Positions 22,055 through 33,300 of a DNA stretch of 64,000 nt are shown piece by piece. The DNA is from Pontederia crassipes. Its lineage: Eukaryota; Streptophyta; Magnoliopsida; Commelinales; Pontederiaceae. The position numbers were made by a program, and so were the translations under genes. A model generated the notes under the pieces. The model saw only the letters and a list, made by a program, of their open reading frames with translations. It searched no databases and had not been told where the DNA came from. The DNA lies in assembly GCA_030549335.1 (NCBI GenBank), contig CM060188.1:66036696-66100695 (forward strand), in the 5' to 3' direction. Every line of letters starts with the position of its first letter. Position 1 is the first letter of the stretch.

Positions 22055-22406
22055 TGTTAGATATGTGATTGGAGGATTCAATTCAAGGTGGAGATTTGAT
22101 AATAATGCCTTGAATCCTACCAACTAGAAACCCGCATGAACCTAAGATACCCCGAAGTAAAAGGCGCCCTCGCACTACGAGATATGTGTGAAAATTAATT
22201 TCTTATCACGAGATAGGTGCCCTAATTTTGAAGGATTAATTCAAAGTTTCAAAGAAGTGCCTATAGAAACTCCCTAGGGGTCTGAACAGAAAGTGATCTT
22301 ATTTGTAATCCTCTTATATTTTTCCATCTAATAAAATTTTGCCTTGCCTTAATTTTTTAATTTTTTTCTTTTGGTGCATAATTTTTCTCATGCAAAAATC
22401 ATAATA
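22055..22406 (+). repeat. 3' LTR of the copia element
   Basis: Starts TGTTAGATATG after AGTTGGGATAGGCGGCAG, the purine-rich tract. It matches the 5' LTR with visible divergence, consistent with an old insertion. Confidence 0.8.
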
Positions 22407-22456
22407 GTACAGGAAAACAAGACAAGTTTGATCACCACCTTCCTTGTGAGCGGCTT

Positions 22457-23861
22457 TGATGCAAGAAAAATCATGCATTAGTTTAGGTCATTTAATTTGC
22501 ATGTTATGAGTATTTTATGGTTAAAAACAAAGAGAATTGAATTATTTTAATAAAATTGCTTTAAGATTTGATTTCTACCTATGTTTGAATAATTTTATTG
22601 TAGGCAAAACGACAAGAAAATGACCAAAAACATAAAATACAACAATAACCTCTGTCATGGCCATGCTCCACTTCGTCACAGCCATGCCTCTACAAGCCGA
22701 AGCAACGAGCCATTAATGACCACTGTCACGCCCGTGCCAGACAGGCTGGCCGAGCCATCAGCCACAGTCCATTTCACGGTCGAGCGCACATTAGCGGCAA
22801 TGCACATCATCTCGGTCAAGGTCGTGATGTTGGCTATCATGGCCGTGAGCGTGAGTTGCCGCACGAAAACATGATCTCGATCACGATCGTGACAGAGCCT
22901 ATCACGATCATCATGATAGGATAGTTGGGCGATTTGGGGCAAATTTTATCCATTTTTCAGATAGATTTTTGGTTTCTTCCTTTGGGGCATGATAAAATAT
23001 ATAAAAGGGAGCAAAAGAAGACCAAAAGACATCCTTATAGCATAAATTTAAAGCCTACAAAGAGGAGAAAAGGGGGAATAATAGCGAAACTCTGCCGAAA
23101 ACTCGAGAGAACATGTGCACAATAGTTGCAAGAGTTCTTTGTTTTCTTTTCCTACACTTCTACATCAGATTTGATGTTATTATTTTTTTATTTATTCCTT
23201 CACTAGGGTCATCCTAGTTGAACCCTATTTATCTTTTGAAATCTTTCTTAATATTAGTTTAGTTTGAATCTTTAATAGAGTTACAATTTCATGTTTAGTG
23301 CTTTCATTTGATTTCATGATTTATGATTTGATTGCTATCTAAGAAGAAGTGATTATTTTTGTAATAGTTTCTAGTATCAATCTTATTCATTCCATGCCGC
23401 AATTAGAGAAATTGAAAGAGGCCTAATTTGTGTAGTTATTAAGGTGACTTGAGAATGTCCTTAATATTAATTTCATTTTAATGCATCTTATGATTAATTT
23501 ATTCTATTTGTTCTTAAGATAGCCGTTAAAGTCTGAAACATTGGTTAACTGAATTTGGGAATTCAATTTTATTATTGATTCAACTAATTCTAAGTTAAGA
23601 AAAATCTGTTACATTTTACTGGCAATAATTAGGTGCTCAAATCATCAAATCAACATTTCTTTAGGTGATCATTTTCTTTATTCTTATCCTTTTATTTTAT
23701 TTGCATTTGAAAACTATACTTTTTAATTTCTAAATTAACAAGGTTAAAATAGAATCTAAGTTATTAACCATTTTCGTGGGAACAATAATTGTACTCATTC
23801 ACTTTATTACTTGAGCGACTAGTACATTTGCTAGTGTTTGCTATCAATTTTACACACACCA
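22457..23861 (+). repeat. 5' LTR of the Athila-type element
   Basis: 1405 bp from TGATGCAAGAAAAATCATGC to ACACACACCA. It is clearly related to the solo LTR at 57908-59321 (1414 bp). A cluster of inverted GGTCGTGA / TCATGGCCGTGA-type motifs (22650-22920) lies just upstream of the TATA box TATATAAAAGGG near 22999-23008. Confidence 0.85.
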
Positions 23862-23867
23862 TGTTTT

Positions 23868-23885
23868 TGGCGCCATTGCCGGGGA
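23868..23885 (+). other. tRNA-Asp primer-binding site
   Basis: TGGCGCCATTGCCGGGGA differs at one base from the complement of the plant tRNA-Asp 3' end, the primer used by Athila/Tat elements. It sits seven bases after the LTR end. Confidence 0.9.
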
Positions 23886-24139
23886 GGTGTTTAATAAATT
23901 TTATTTTTATTTTACTTGTTAATTGAGAGTTCTATTAAATTCCACGCATATTCCTTTTATTTCACATACTTTTCATATTTCTTTATTTTGTGTGACCAAG
24001 AGATATTTTCAAGAGACAATTCAGAATAACACCAAAACCAAAGACTATGAGAGATTACTATATAGAAGTACAAAGGAAGATAATTGAGGATCAGAAGCAC
24101 AAACATCTCAAACTATAAATAACTGTATCCAAGTAATTT

Positions 24140-25060
24140 CCATGGTACAAGGAAATTCTACAATTGAAGATATGATGTTAAAATTTATCACCACTACCGA
24201 AGAAAAATTTCAACTTCAAGAAATTGCATTTATGAAGTTGTTGTGGCAAGTACAACAATTGGAGACGAAGATTAGATGAAGAATGATGTTCCTCCACCTA
24301 TTCAAGCACAGACAAATCCCAACATCGAAGAAAAGTCATGCCAATTGATTGGAATTATAGCTAAAAGATTTATCTTACAAGATCAACTTATCATCAATCT
24401 TTAGTCAGAACTAGCACAATTGAAGGATCAACAACTAACTACTTCTCGTTCACCTCCTCAGTCTTAAAAAAATAATGTCTAAGTTTGATATCATGTAGGC
24501 AAAATTTCAAGCATTGGAGAAGAAAGTTGAGTTAGCTTTTCAAATTGCTTATACATTAGGGGATAATATTATGGACAAATATGTTTCCATTATATGTCCA
24601 TGCCACTTACAATATTTTAATCCAGGAAGAAGATCATAAAAAATGAATTATTATCATAAAACATTGACTACTCAATGGAGTATCAATGAGACAAGTGAAT
24701 ATATCATGAAAAATGGACAATTGCGAAAAAGAAGTCCAGCTTCGAAAAGTTCAAGCATTCTAGAGTTACCTCCAAATCATTCACTGATAGAAGAGCACAC
24801 ATTTACGTCTCAAGCACCACAAACTTTTATGCATCAAAAGCTCAAGAATCAAATTCCACAAGAAGATTTAGATAGTTCTTTCAAAGTGGAGGATCAATGC
24901 CTCTAGCATTACACGGTGATGAAAAATGGTCACTTTGAGTCCCTTCCAACCAAAGGATAAACATCAAGCTAATGACTAACTTAGAACTACACTCGTAAAT
25001 CTGTCCCCTTAGTTTTCAGTTATCAACATTAGTATTGAATTCTTTAGTTTATATTATTTA
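24140..25060 (+). pseudogene. Athila-type gag remnant and post-gag spacer
   Basis: The frame MVQGNSTIEDMMLKFITTTE with LLWQVQQLETKI (24142-24275) resembles the C-terminal part of Athila gag, where a similar coiled segment ends in a QVGQL motif. Numerous stops follow. An open stretch at 24643-24903 has no domain I recognise. The AAGCTAATGAC spacer motif near 24970 normally follows the coding region in this lineage. Confidence 0.45.
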
Positions 25061-25129
25061 TTAGAACTATTGTTTTATTTTTTATTGTTTTTTCCTTGTT
25101 TCCTCTTTCTTGTAGCATATTTCTCCAAG

Positions 25130-26440
25130 GAAGACATAATCGTGGACGTGCCTATATGATTTCACGGCTGTGACTTGGTATGTAGCGCTAACACCTCGTG
25201 CACGGCTGTTCACATGTAATGTCACGGCAGTGACGTTCTGCCGCATAGCGCATGGCCGCTACAACGTTAAGCACGGCCGTTACGACATCAACATCGGGCA
25301 CGCTTCGTTACATATTTCACAAATTTTTTCAAGACACACGGCGCTATCCTAACATACACATGGCACACATCAGACCCTCCAATGTTCCATCATGCTTAGG
25401 GCATGGGTGTGAGCCTTAGCCATCTTCCCCGTGCCGCCTGTTGCATGCCGCCGCCCAACTCAAGCGTCACCGCGCCTACTTGCCGCAGCCAACCTTTCCA
25501 CCATCCATTTCTCCTCTTTGACATCGGCATCTCTTTGCTCACAATGCCACCAACCAGATCTCACTAGAGACAGTCGCAGCACCATCACCGTTGCATCAAT
25601 GACTGTCATGGACCGCCTTTCTTCTCCGACGCTGGTAGACGTTGAGCACGACGGCCCCTCCACCACAATCACTCTGCCTCGGTAGCAGTCACACACAGAA
25701 GATCTCCCATTTGTGTGCCGGCTGACCTCTCGGACCACCTATAGCTTTCTATCTCTACACCGACATCACCCAATTCACAGGGCCACCTTCCTGATCCGCT
25801 GCTGACCTCCACTGTCGGTCCAGATCACCGTCGTCACTCTCCGACCTCACCGTCGTCCAGTACGCAGATAGTGTCTGTTCCTCTCCTGACATCGACATTG
25901 CCCTGCTCAAAGCAGCCCCAGCAACTTGCATCACAATCCTAATTGCCGCTTGATCTGCCATTGAAATCACTGTCATCAACCACTCAAGCCATCGGCACAC
26001 CTAACATGACGAGGGCTCTCTTCTTCATCGCTGATTGCTACACAGCATGGCCCTCTGCTCGACAGGCGGCCGCCACAACTCCTCTTACCATCATTGACTC
26101 CTCAGTATACTTCGGCACCACAACCACTAGAACATCGAGCACCGTCTACCATTTGGTTGCTCAACATTGATCATTGGCTGTCCATCTCAGCCCCTGCTCG
26201 TCGATACATTTGGAACCAGTTGGTGTACAAGCACGACCATGAAGGGTAAGGGAATGGCCGCGAATCACCTCCTCACTCCGGAATGGCCATGATAATCTCC
26301 TCATGCCGGAATGGCCGTGAAGACTTTGGAATGGCCATGACAGAGAACTGAAACTGCTGAAAGATGTCCAAGCAACGCCAAAAGAAGCCTGTGAGCCGCC
26401 CCTCGGAAGCAACCACGATTTTGAGAGTCTTCACATGTCT
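25130..26440. other. GC-rich, non-repetitive block inside the Athila-type element
   Basis: 25140-25330 has CACGGCTGTGAC / CACGGCCGTTACG motifs like those in the LTRs. 25390-26440 is markedly richer in C on the plus strand than its neighbours, with open frames on both strands (for example 25431-25685 plus, 25460-25738 minus) whose products match no family I know. Origin unknown; captured host DNA or an unrelated insertion are both possible. Confidence 0.5.
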
Positions 26441-26590
26441 TGATTGATCAGCCAGGTTAGATTGAGTACGTGATAGGAATCAACAGGTTCGTGCACAAAA
26501 ATTGGGACAAGTACCACTTGCTGTCAATAGATTTTTACATGATGCGACTATGATATAATTTCATATGAAGGATGATGTGCCTACTATGTG

Positions 26591-26872
26591 TGAGAATATT
26601 GGCTTATATTCGTTTGACATGAGCTCCTGGAACAACTATGAGAGGTTCACAATTGAATTCTTATCTTTTGCTATTGACAATGAGTTTTCTATCCTTAGTT
26701 TCAGGATGCATAACATGGAGTCTTCTTATGTGTGAGAATATTAGCTTATACTCATATGCCATGAGCTTCTGGAACAGCTATGAGAGGTTCACATTCACAA
26801 TTGAATTCTTATCTTCTTTTGTTACTGACAATGAGTTTTCAGTCCTTAGTTTCTATATGCATAACAGTGAAT
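26591..26872 (+). repeat. 142-bp tandem duplication
   Basis: TGAGAATATTGGCTTATA at 26591 and TGAGAATATTAGCTTATA at 26733 are each followed by CATGAGCT(C/T)CTGGAACA, GAGAGGTTCACA and TTGAATTCTTATCTT. The second copy carries a small internal insertion. Confidence 0.85.
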
Positions 26873-26879
26873 TCCCAAC

Positions 26880-27560
26880 TCACACAGGAACAACTCAGTG
26901 ACATTAACTTCCCTAATGAAGACTTGCAAGATTATGATAAAGAGTTCAATGGCCCAACATTTTGGAAAAAGATCACAGGGGAGAGCCAATTGCACCTCAA
27001 AACAGTTAAGAGTATGAGTATTCAGAACCCTGTTTTGAGATATGTTCATAGATTTTTATCGTGTAGACTATTCCCTAGAGGAGATAGTGTGTGGTCGATT
27101 ACTTTATTTTAGTTATTTATTATGTGGGCTATGTTGCATAATGTTATTATAGATATGGGGTAGTATATGATTCAACATTTTCAGAAGAATGCCACATGAG
27201 ACAAAGGTAAAATCACTATTTGGTGGCTTGATTACCCTGATTGCATGTCGTTTGGAGATTGATTTAGAGCATGCTACACGACTATTAGGTTCTATCCTTT
27301 TGGACAGGATAGTTCTCAGCTCTATAAAGATGGTAGTTCAGGAATCTGGAAAAGAATATGTATTCAAGTTCAAGGATTCTTCCATCCATGTTTCTTTAGT
27401 GGACATTGATAGCATCACGGTATTCAACCGTGATAATTGGTTGTTCTTCTCGTCAATGGGAGTAGGACATTCACCTCTAATTATTCCAGAGGATTATGAT
27501 GTAGAGGCAGGGCCCTCTTATTCTACTCCACTAGCACGGATGGATGCCCACCCGCCTTAG
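26880..27560 (+). pseudogene. Athila ORF-family (plant transposon protein) remnant
   Basis: Read across frames: FNGPTFWKKITGESQ, then NPVLRYVHRFLSCRLFPRGDS, then a segment matching the family's RELFxLWAM (LFIMWAMLHNV), then GGLITLIACRLEIDLEHA (27225-27275). This series is typical of the Athila ORF-1 / putative plant transposon protein domain. A stop near 27110 and a frameshift before 27189 disable it. The function of the family is unknown. Stop at 27558-27560. Confidence 0.65.
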
Positions 27561-28394
27561 CCTCCTCCGATGTATGATTTTTTGAGCCTTCATGACATTC
27601 TTATGACTATGCATGCAGTAGGAGTTCTTCCAAGAGCAACAACAGAGCCTCGCTGATATAGCTGTGTCGAACAGAGAGGAGGAACCAGACGTATGACTAT
27701 CATGTGAACTAGAGACACTTCATGCCATACATGCCATCGCCGCCATCAGAGGTCTAGACTTTGGTTGTTTCTCCTCCTTTCTTTTGCATCTTATCACTTT
27801 TGTATTTTCTATTTCTTATTCTGTCTATGTACGTGCCTAACATTAGGATAATGTCAAGTTCAAGCTTGGGAGAGGGATAGTTCATTTTGCATTTGCATGC
27901 CATGTTTATTTTCAGCATGTTTAGTTTGTTGGTCATGTTTGTTTATGCACATGTTGCTTATTTAGTTTGTTGGTCATGTTTGTTTATGCATCTATTTATA
28001 AAAAAAATTTGTGTCATATCATTTCTTCTTGTTTACTATTTTATTGTCTAAAAGTTTATTTACAAAACATCACTTAACCTATGAAATTCAATTACTATTT
28101 CTTTTTATCGGGTATCACCTGAGTATTAGGATTTGGATTGAGTTTGTTGCTCTCTAGAAAGACTAGATTTTAAATGATGAATTTCTCTATTATTTACTAT
28201 GATGTTAGTCTTGATTATAATTGTATCTTTATTGAAAACATAAAGTGTTTCATGAGCTTATAATTATTCTACAAATGATAAATAAATATAATGATAAAGT
28301 GGAAATGAAAAGAGGACTAGTTGAGCCCCAACAAGTAAGTGAAAAGTATAAAGTACCCTCTAGAATCTTGGTGTGTGAGGGGGATTAGATTCGT

Positions 28395-29364
28395 GGGGGA
28401 TACATGTCGTGAACGCGAGTTGAAGCCGCATGAAAACATGATCTCGGTCGTGGCCATGACGGAGCTTGTCACAGCCATGACGATGGGATGGTTTGGCGAT
28501 TTGAGGCAAATTTTATCCACTTTTTGGATAGATTTCTGGTTTCTTCCTTTGAGGGACGAGAAAATCTATAAAAGGGAGCAAAAGGGACCTGAAAAGGCAT
28601 CTTGGAGCATAGATTTGAATACTACAAAGAGGAGAAGAGCGGGAACAATAACGAAGCCCTGTTGAAAACTCGAGAGAGCACATGCATCCTACTTGAACCC
28701 TATTTATGTTTTGGAATCTTTCTTAATATTAGTTTAGTTTGAATCTTAATATATTGCAATTTCACATTTAATGCTTTGCTTTGATTCCATGATTTATGAT
28801 TTGATTGCTATCTGTGAAGAAGTAATTATTTTCATAATAGTTTCTAGGATCGATCTTATTCATTGCAAGCCGCAATTAAGGAAATCGAAAGAAACCTAAT
28901 TTGTGTAGTTATTAAGTTGCCTTGAGAAAGCCCTTAATATTAATTCTATTTTAATGCATCTTATGATTAATTAGATAAGTTAAATATAGAAATTGATTGA
29001 TTTATTTTAATTCTTCTTAAGATAGCAGTTAAAGCTTGAAACATTGGTTAACTGAATTTGGAAATTCAACTTTATCGTTGATTCAACTAATTCTAAGTTA
29101 AGAAAAATCCATTACATTTTTGTGGCGATAATTAGGTGCTCTAATCATCAAATCATTATTTCTCCACGTGATCACTTTCTTTATTCTTATCCTTTTATTT
29201 TATTTGCACTTGAAAACTAAACTTTTCTTAATTTCTCAATTAACAAGGTTTAAATATAATCTAAGTTATTAACCGTTCTCATGGGAACGAAAACTCTACT
29301 CATTCACTTTATTACTTGAGCGACTAGTGCACTTGTTAATATTTGCTATCAATTTTACATGCAT
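28395..29364 (+). repeat. 3' LTR of the Athila-type element, 5'-truncated
   Basis: From GAACGCGAGTTGAAGCCGCA on it follows the 5' LTR (22838 onwards) step by step, including the inverted TGGCCATGAC motifs, the TATA box CTATAAAAGGG at 28566-28576 and the end TTTGCTATCAATTTTACATGCA. The first roughly 380 bp are replaced by sequence (28300-28394) also seen near 19760 and 32490. Confidence 0.75.
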
Positions 29365-30600
29365 TAGCCTTCCACGACTTGTCGATCAAGGAAGTCATCC
29401 ATGTTCACCTTGACCCTGTCATCCTCGTATGCGACGTTGTCTCATGGACAACATGCATTCCTAATCCTGTATGTGCCCTTGGACGACTCAAACATCCAAC
29501 GATTTTAGTCAAAGTTCGTCATCTCAGTCGCATCGAGTTGTTGGGCTTCATCACTGACATGTGTTGGTCCATCTTCACCGCCGCAAACTCCTCGGCACCC
29601 TCCTTGTAATGCTCTCAAATTACTCTTGCCACATCGTAAGATTCAACCTTGCAAACTTTACCAACTATACAATGTTATGACTAAATTATTAATTGATGAT
29701 CCTTTGACTAGAATATAAAACAAGAAGAAGACTTAAAATAATATTAAGAAGAATATCTCTAAAAGAGGGAATCCAATATAAACTCTAAATGAAGTATCAT
29801 ACGAATAAAATCAAGAGCTAAGGCAAAAGTCTAATAAAGTCAATGTATCTCCATAAATTTATGAAAGAAATAGCTAATGGCAATGGAACATAATATTCTA
29901 AGATCAGTCCATGTGCACGTGACCATCATGAGTAGCAGTAGTCACTTGGGCTTATTTTTAGTATTCTGATCACCTGCAAGATCAATACAGGGAAAATAAT
30001 AACTCGTGAGCTTCACGGCCTAATAGATGAATAATAAACTAATTGATAAATAGACAACAATAAAAAAAATATGGGGTCAATGTAGTAAATATGATCATAA
30101 TCATCAATGATTTAATCAGTGAAGAGAAATCAATGGAACATATCAATGTTGTACTCTAGATAGAATCAACGAGACGAATCAATGCACATACTGTATGTTG
30201 CAATCCTCTAGATCAACTGTTTATCTATGCAATGATATATTTTCTATGTGATGTGGAGAAACTATTGACATATTTTTATTCATATCTGATATGCATTCAT
30301 TCTATATTTGTTATGTTCTCAACTTAAATTGCATGTTTCATCTCTATATTGTGAATTTCATGATTTTTTTCACATCTATGTAATATTTATCTTCATTTTA
30401 CTAGCATTACATTCTCCCTCAAGAGCTTTGAGCTAGCCACAGGATAGGTAACACAAACCATTCAGCAATAGCTGGGGGCATCTGGATGACATCTACCCCC
30501 ACTTGGCCACTCGAGTGATTCAATGGAGAAAGGCAATCGGTTCACCACACAAGCCGGTCCAAAATAGCAAATATGGATGTCATACTGAGGATTAACCAAC
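29365..30600. other. Intergenic DNA, no gene recognised
   Basis: 29365-29640 is GC-richer and open on the plus strand (29343-29609), but its protein matches nothing I know. From 29650 on it is AT-rich without repeats or coding signal. Confidence 0.4.
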
Positions 30601-30603
30601 GAA

Positions 30604-31140
30604 AGCTTCACCAAGGTGACAGAAGGAAGGTTCATTCTGGGGACACTAAAAGATAAAAAGGGATAAAAGCTTGGACAGCCGGAAGAGAGTGGATAGAAAA
30701 AGGGCAAAAGGCAAACCAAAAAGGAAGTTCCAAAATATAATTTCCATCACAATCCTCCAGCCCTAGCTCTGGCTGGTTTAGATACACACTAGAAACCAGA
30801 AAAAGAAGAAAGAAAAAAAAGGAAAAAGAAAAAGAAGAAGAAGAAGAAGAAGGGGAGGCTACCGTCAAAAGCTTCACCAAGGTGATAGAAGGAATCTTCC
30901 TAAGGACATTATGGATGCGCCGAAAGACAAAAAGGGAGAAAAGCCTGGACAACTAGAGGAGAGTGAATATGAAAAGGGCAAAAGGCAAACTAGAAAGGAA
31001 GTTCCGAAATATAATGCCCATCACAATCCTCTGACCCTAGCTGATTGGTTTACCTATACATTAGAAATCAGAAAAAGAGGAAAAGAAGAAAGGGAAGAAA
31101 AAGAAGAAGAAGAAGAAGAGGAGGAGGAGGAGGAGGCTGC
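30604..31140. repeat. 265-bp tandem duplication with GAA/GAG microsatellites
   Basis: AAAGCTTCACCAAGGTGA occurs near 30604 and 30868, followed by parallel sequence through AAAGGGCAAAAGGCAAAC and AAGGAAGTTCC. Each copy ends in a purine-rich microsatellite: (GAA)n at 30801-30856, and (GAA)n plus (GAG)n at 31070-31137. Confidence 0.85.
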
Positions 31141-32380
31141 CAACTTGTAAATGGATTCAGGAATGAAGGATTGAAAGATTGGAAACCCTTTACATGGGAA
31201 GCCTCCTTATTTTTTTTATATCCTTAATGTTTGATGCCACATGTACAATCATGTAGTTGTTTTCTTGTCTTGTTGTGCTCCCTTTTCCAACTAAAGGAAT
31301 ATACCTCTGCTCCCTCCTTGTCTGCCTTTATCTTAGCTACCACCTTTATAGTTTTTCTAGCTACTCCATTGTTTTGTTCTTCCCACTTTAAATATGGTAT
31401 ATGCTTTAACAAGAACCTTCTTTAGTTGATTGTCTCTCTCTTTGTTTTATACTCCAGTTCGAGCTTGTCACCTATCCATTTGTTCACCAACTCCCTTGTC
31501 CTCATTTGTCCATAAAGTATTAGAGAAAGCTTCATTCTTCTAATACAAGAGAATCTGCCAAGCTGACATGGAAAGGTGTATTCGTCAAGTTGTTTGTTAT
31601 TCTGTTCTTTTGAATTCGCTTAAGTATCCACGGGCATCCGCATGTATGCCCCTAAACGGTGCGTAGGTGAGGGCATATACTTGTATGCATCATGTGTTGT
31701 CGACTAGAAATTTTACATGAAAAATAATCAAAACAAGTAATGTCATCTTAGGAATGCATATTACAATATTTTACAAGATGGATATGGAGAAATAATAAAA
31801 TTTTCATTTTAGCAATAAAGCATGTGTTCGAACATGATGATATAGCAAGACATGGAATAAATGCATATTGAACATAAAAGAAAAGTAAATATAATTTCTC
31901 CACATCAATTATGCACAATATATTTTTGTCACATTTATTTTTTCATGTTAAATATGAACATTAATTATGGCAAATTAAACTTCTTTATGAGTAGAAATAT
32001 TGAATTACATGCTTATGTTATCATCATGTGTTGTCTATTATTTGCATGTTCACTTTGCATTTTATACTTGAAAATCCAGAAAAATTAAAATCTGAAAAAG
32101 TAAAAAATGACACATTTTATTTTGTTCATCTTAATATTTGCTTATTTTTCAAACTTTATTCAATGACATCTTGTTAATAAGTGAAATTTATAGTATTTTA
32201 CTCTTATCATTTATCACCTTGGCATTGCATATTTCGGAATGCTTTAAAGTTGCCAAGTAGAATTACAAATATTCTTACGAAAAATTTTTTTGTTCATGCT
32301 CAGTTTTATTTTATTACATATTATGTTTTTTTATAATAATTGTCTCTTTATTGAATGTTGAAATGTTTGTTGGTCTTATA
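31141..32380. other. AT-rich intergenic DNA, nothing recognised
   Basis: No intact frames with known domains and no repeat ends or terminal inverted repeats were found. Short open frames reflect low complexity. Confidence 0.4.
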
Positions 32381-32389
32381 GTAAAAAGA

Positions 32390-33300
32390 AAAAAAGAGCT
32401 AAAAATTAGAAAAATAAAATAAAATTTAGAAATGTCGAAAAAAGTGAAAAAGAAAAAAAATGATGAAAAGTTTGCAAATGTGTTATCTAGAAGCTTGGTG
32501 TTTTCAGACGATTAGATCCATGTGGGATTATTGCCTAGCAAACTAAGAACAAGTGCTTTAGAATACATCGATCGAATCGATACAAGAATCACCTTGTACA
32601 ATATAGAGAAGAACAAGAACATACTTAGAATTCTTTAAAAAACTTTAGTGCACAAAAGAATAATATCCGACGTCGAAGGGGAGGGGGTGGCTGGAGAGAA
32701 GAGGCGAAGGGGCGACCGCCCCCTCCCCCTCTTATGCTGTGCAGAGAGGAGAGGAGACATGGATCCCACTCCCCAACCCCCATGCACGCGCGACACAGAG
32801 GGGGAGAGGGTCGGAGGGAAATGGGGTGACTGCCCCCCTACCTCTAGCTCCAACGTGGGGTACCAGTCTTAGTCTCTTTTTTATTTTTTATTGATTTATT
32901 AGTATTATATTATTTTATTATATGCTTTTATTATTTTTCATTGTGCCATGTTAGTAGCTCAATCGAAAAATTTACTATCATCGGTCAAAAGGACAACGCG
33001 CAAAAAATAAAAACTTCGAGGGTAGTATGGTTACAAATTAAGTCAAAGGATTGGATAGTCATTGCACCCAAAATTGGAGGACGGTTCATGTAGTAGATCT
33101 TCTTTTCTTATTGCTTAACTGAACTTGAATGAATTTAAGAATATTTAATATCCAAAAATTCTACAAGACTAGGTAATTGGAATTAATAAGACGGATGTAC
33201 TTGCTAGGAAAATAGTTGTCTGACAGGATGAAAATGATGATTAACTATTTTAGTTTGAGCTTTGCCTTGAAGATTGTTTGAGGATAAGCAAATATAATTA
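32390..33300 (+). mobile_element. Athila-type 3' internal fragment
   Basis: Shares with 19755-20330 the order: A-rich start, GAAGCTTGGTG, GGATTATTGCCTAGCAAACTAAG, ACATCGATCGAAT, and at the end TTGAGCTTTGCCTTGAAGATTGTTTGAGGATAAGC, just before an LTR. It is interrupted at 32650-32870 by a GC-rich patch of G/C runs with no evident coding role. Confidence 0.6.

Larger units (their letters stand above)
18216..22406 (+). mobile_element. Degenerate Ty1/copia LTR retrotransposon
   Basis: Two similar LTRs (18216-18578 and 22055-22406) both start TGTTA; the first ends TAACA. Flanks GTAAA and GTACA match at four of five bases, a likely target duplication. After the 5' LTR, TTGATATCAACG is a decayed initiator-Met primer-binding site. 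Remnants follow in copia order: gag, GAG-pre-integrase, reverse transcriptase, RNase H. Much of integrase is lost, replaced by an Athila-type fragment (about 19755-20611). A MITE is inserted in the reverse-transcriptase region. The many stops and frameshifts show an old, inactive copy. Confidence 0.85.
22457..29364 (+). mobile_element. Athila-type Ty3/gypsy element lacking pol
   Basis: 5' LTR 22457-23861, tRNA-Asp primer-binding site 23868-23885, decayed internal region, polypurine-like tract near 27868 (CTTGGGAGAGGG), and a 3' LTR that lacks its first part (about 28395-29364). The internal order is a gag-like remnant, a spacer with AAGCTAATGAC at about 24970, an unexplained GC-rich block, then an Athila ORF-family remnant. 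No protease, reverse transcriptase or integrase reading is found, so the copy was non-autonomous or has lost pol. Confidence 0.8.

Noticed and set aside
32635..32872. Overlapping opposite open frames in the GC-rich patch
   Set aside because: They consist of Gly/Arg/Pro-rich products of G/C runs; no family resemblance.
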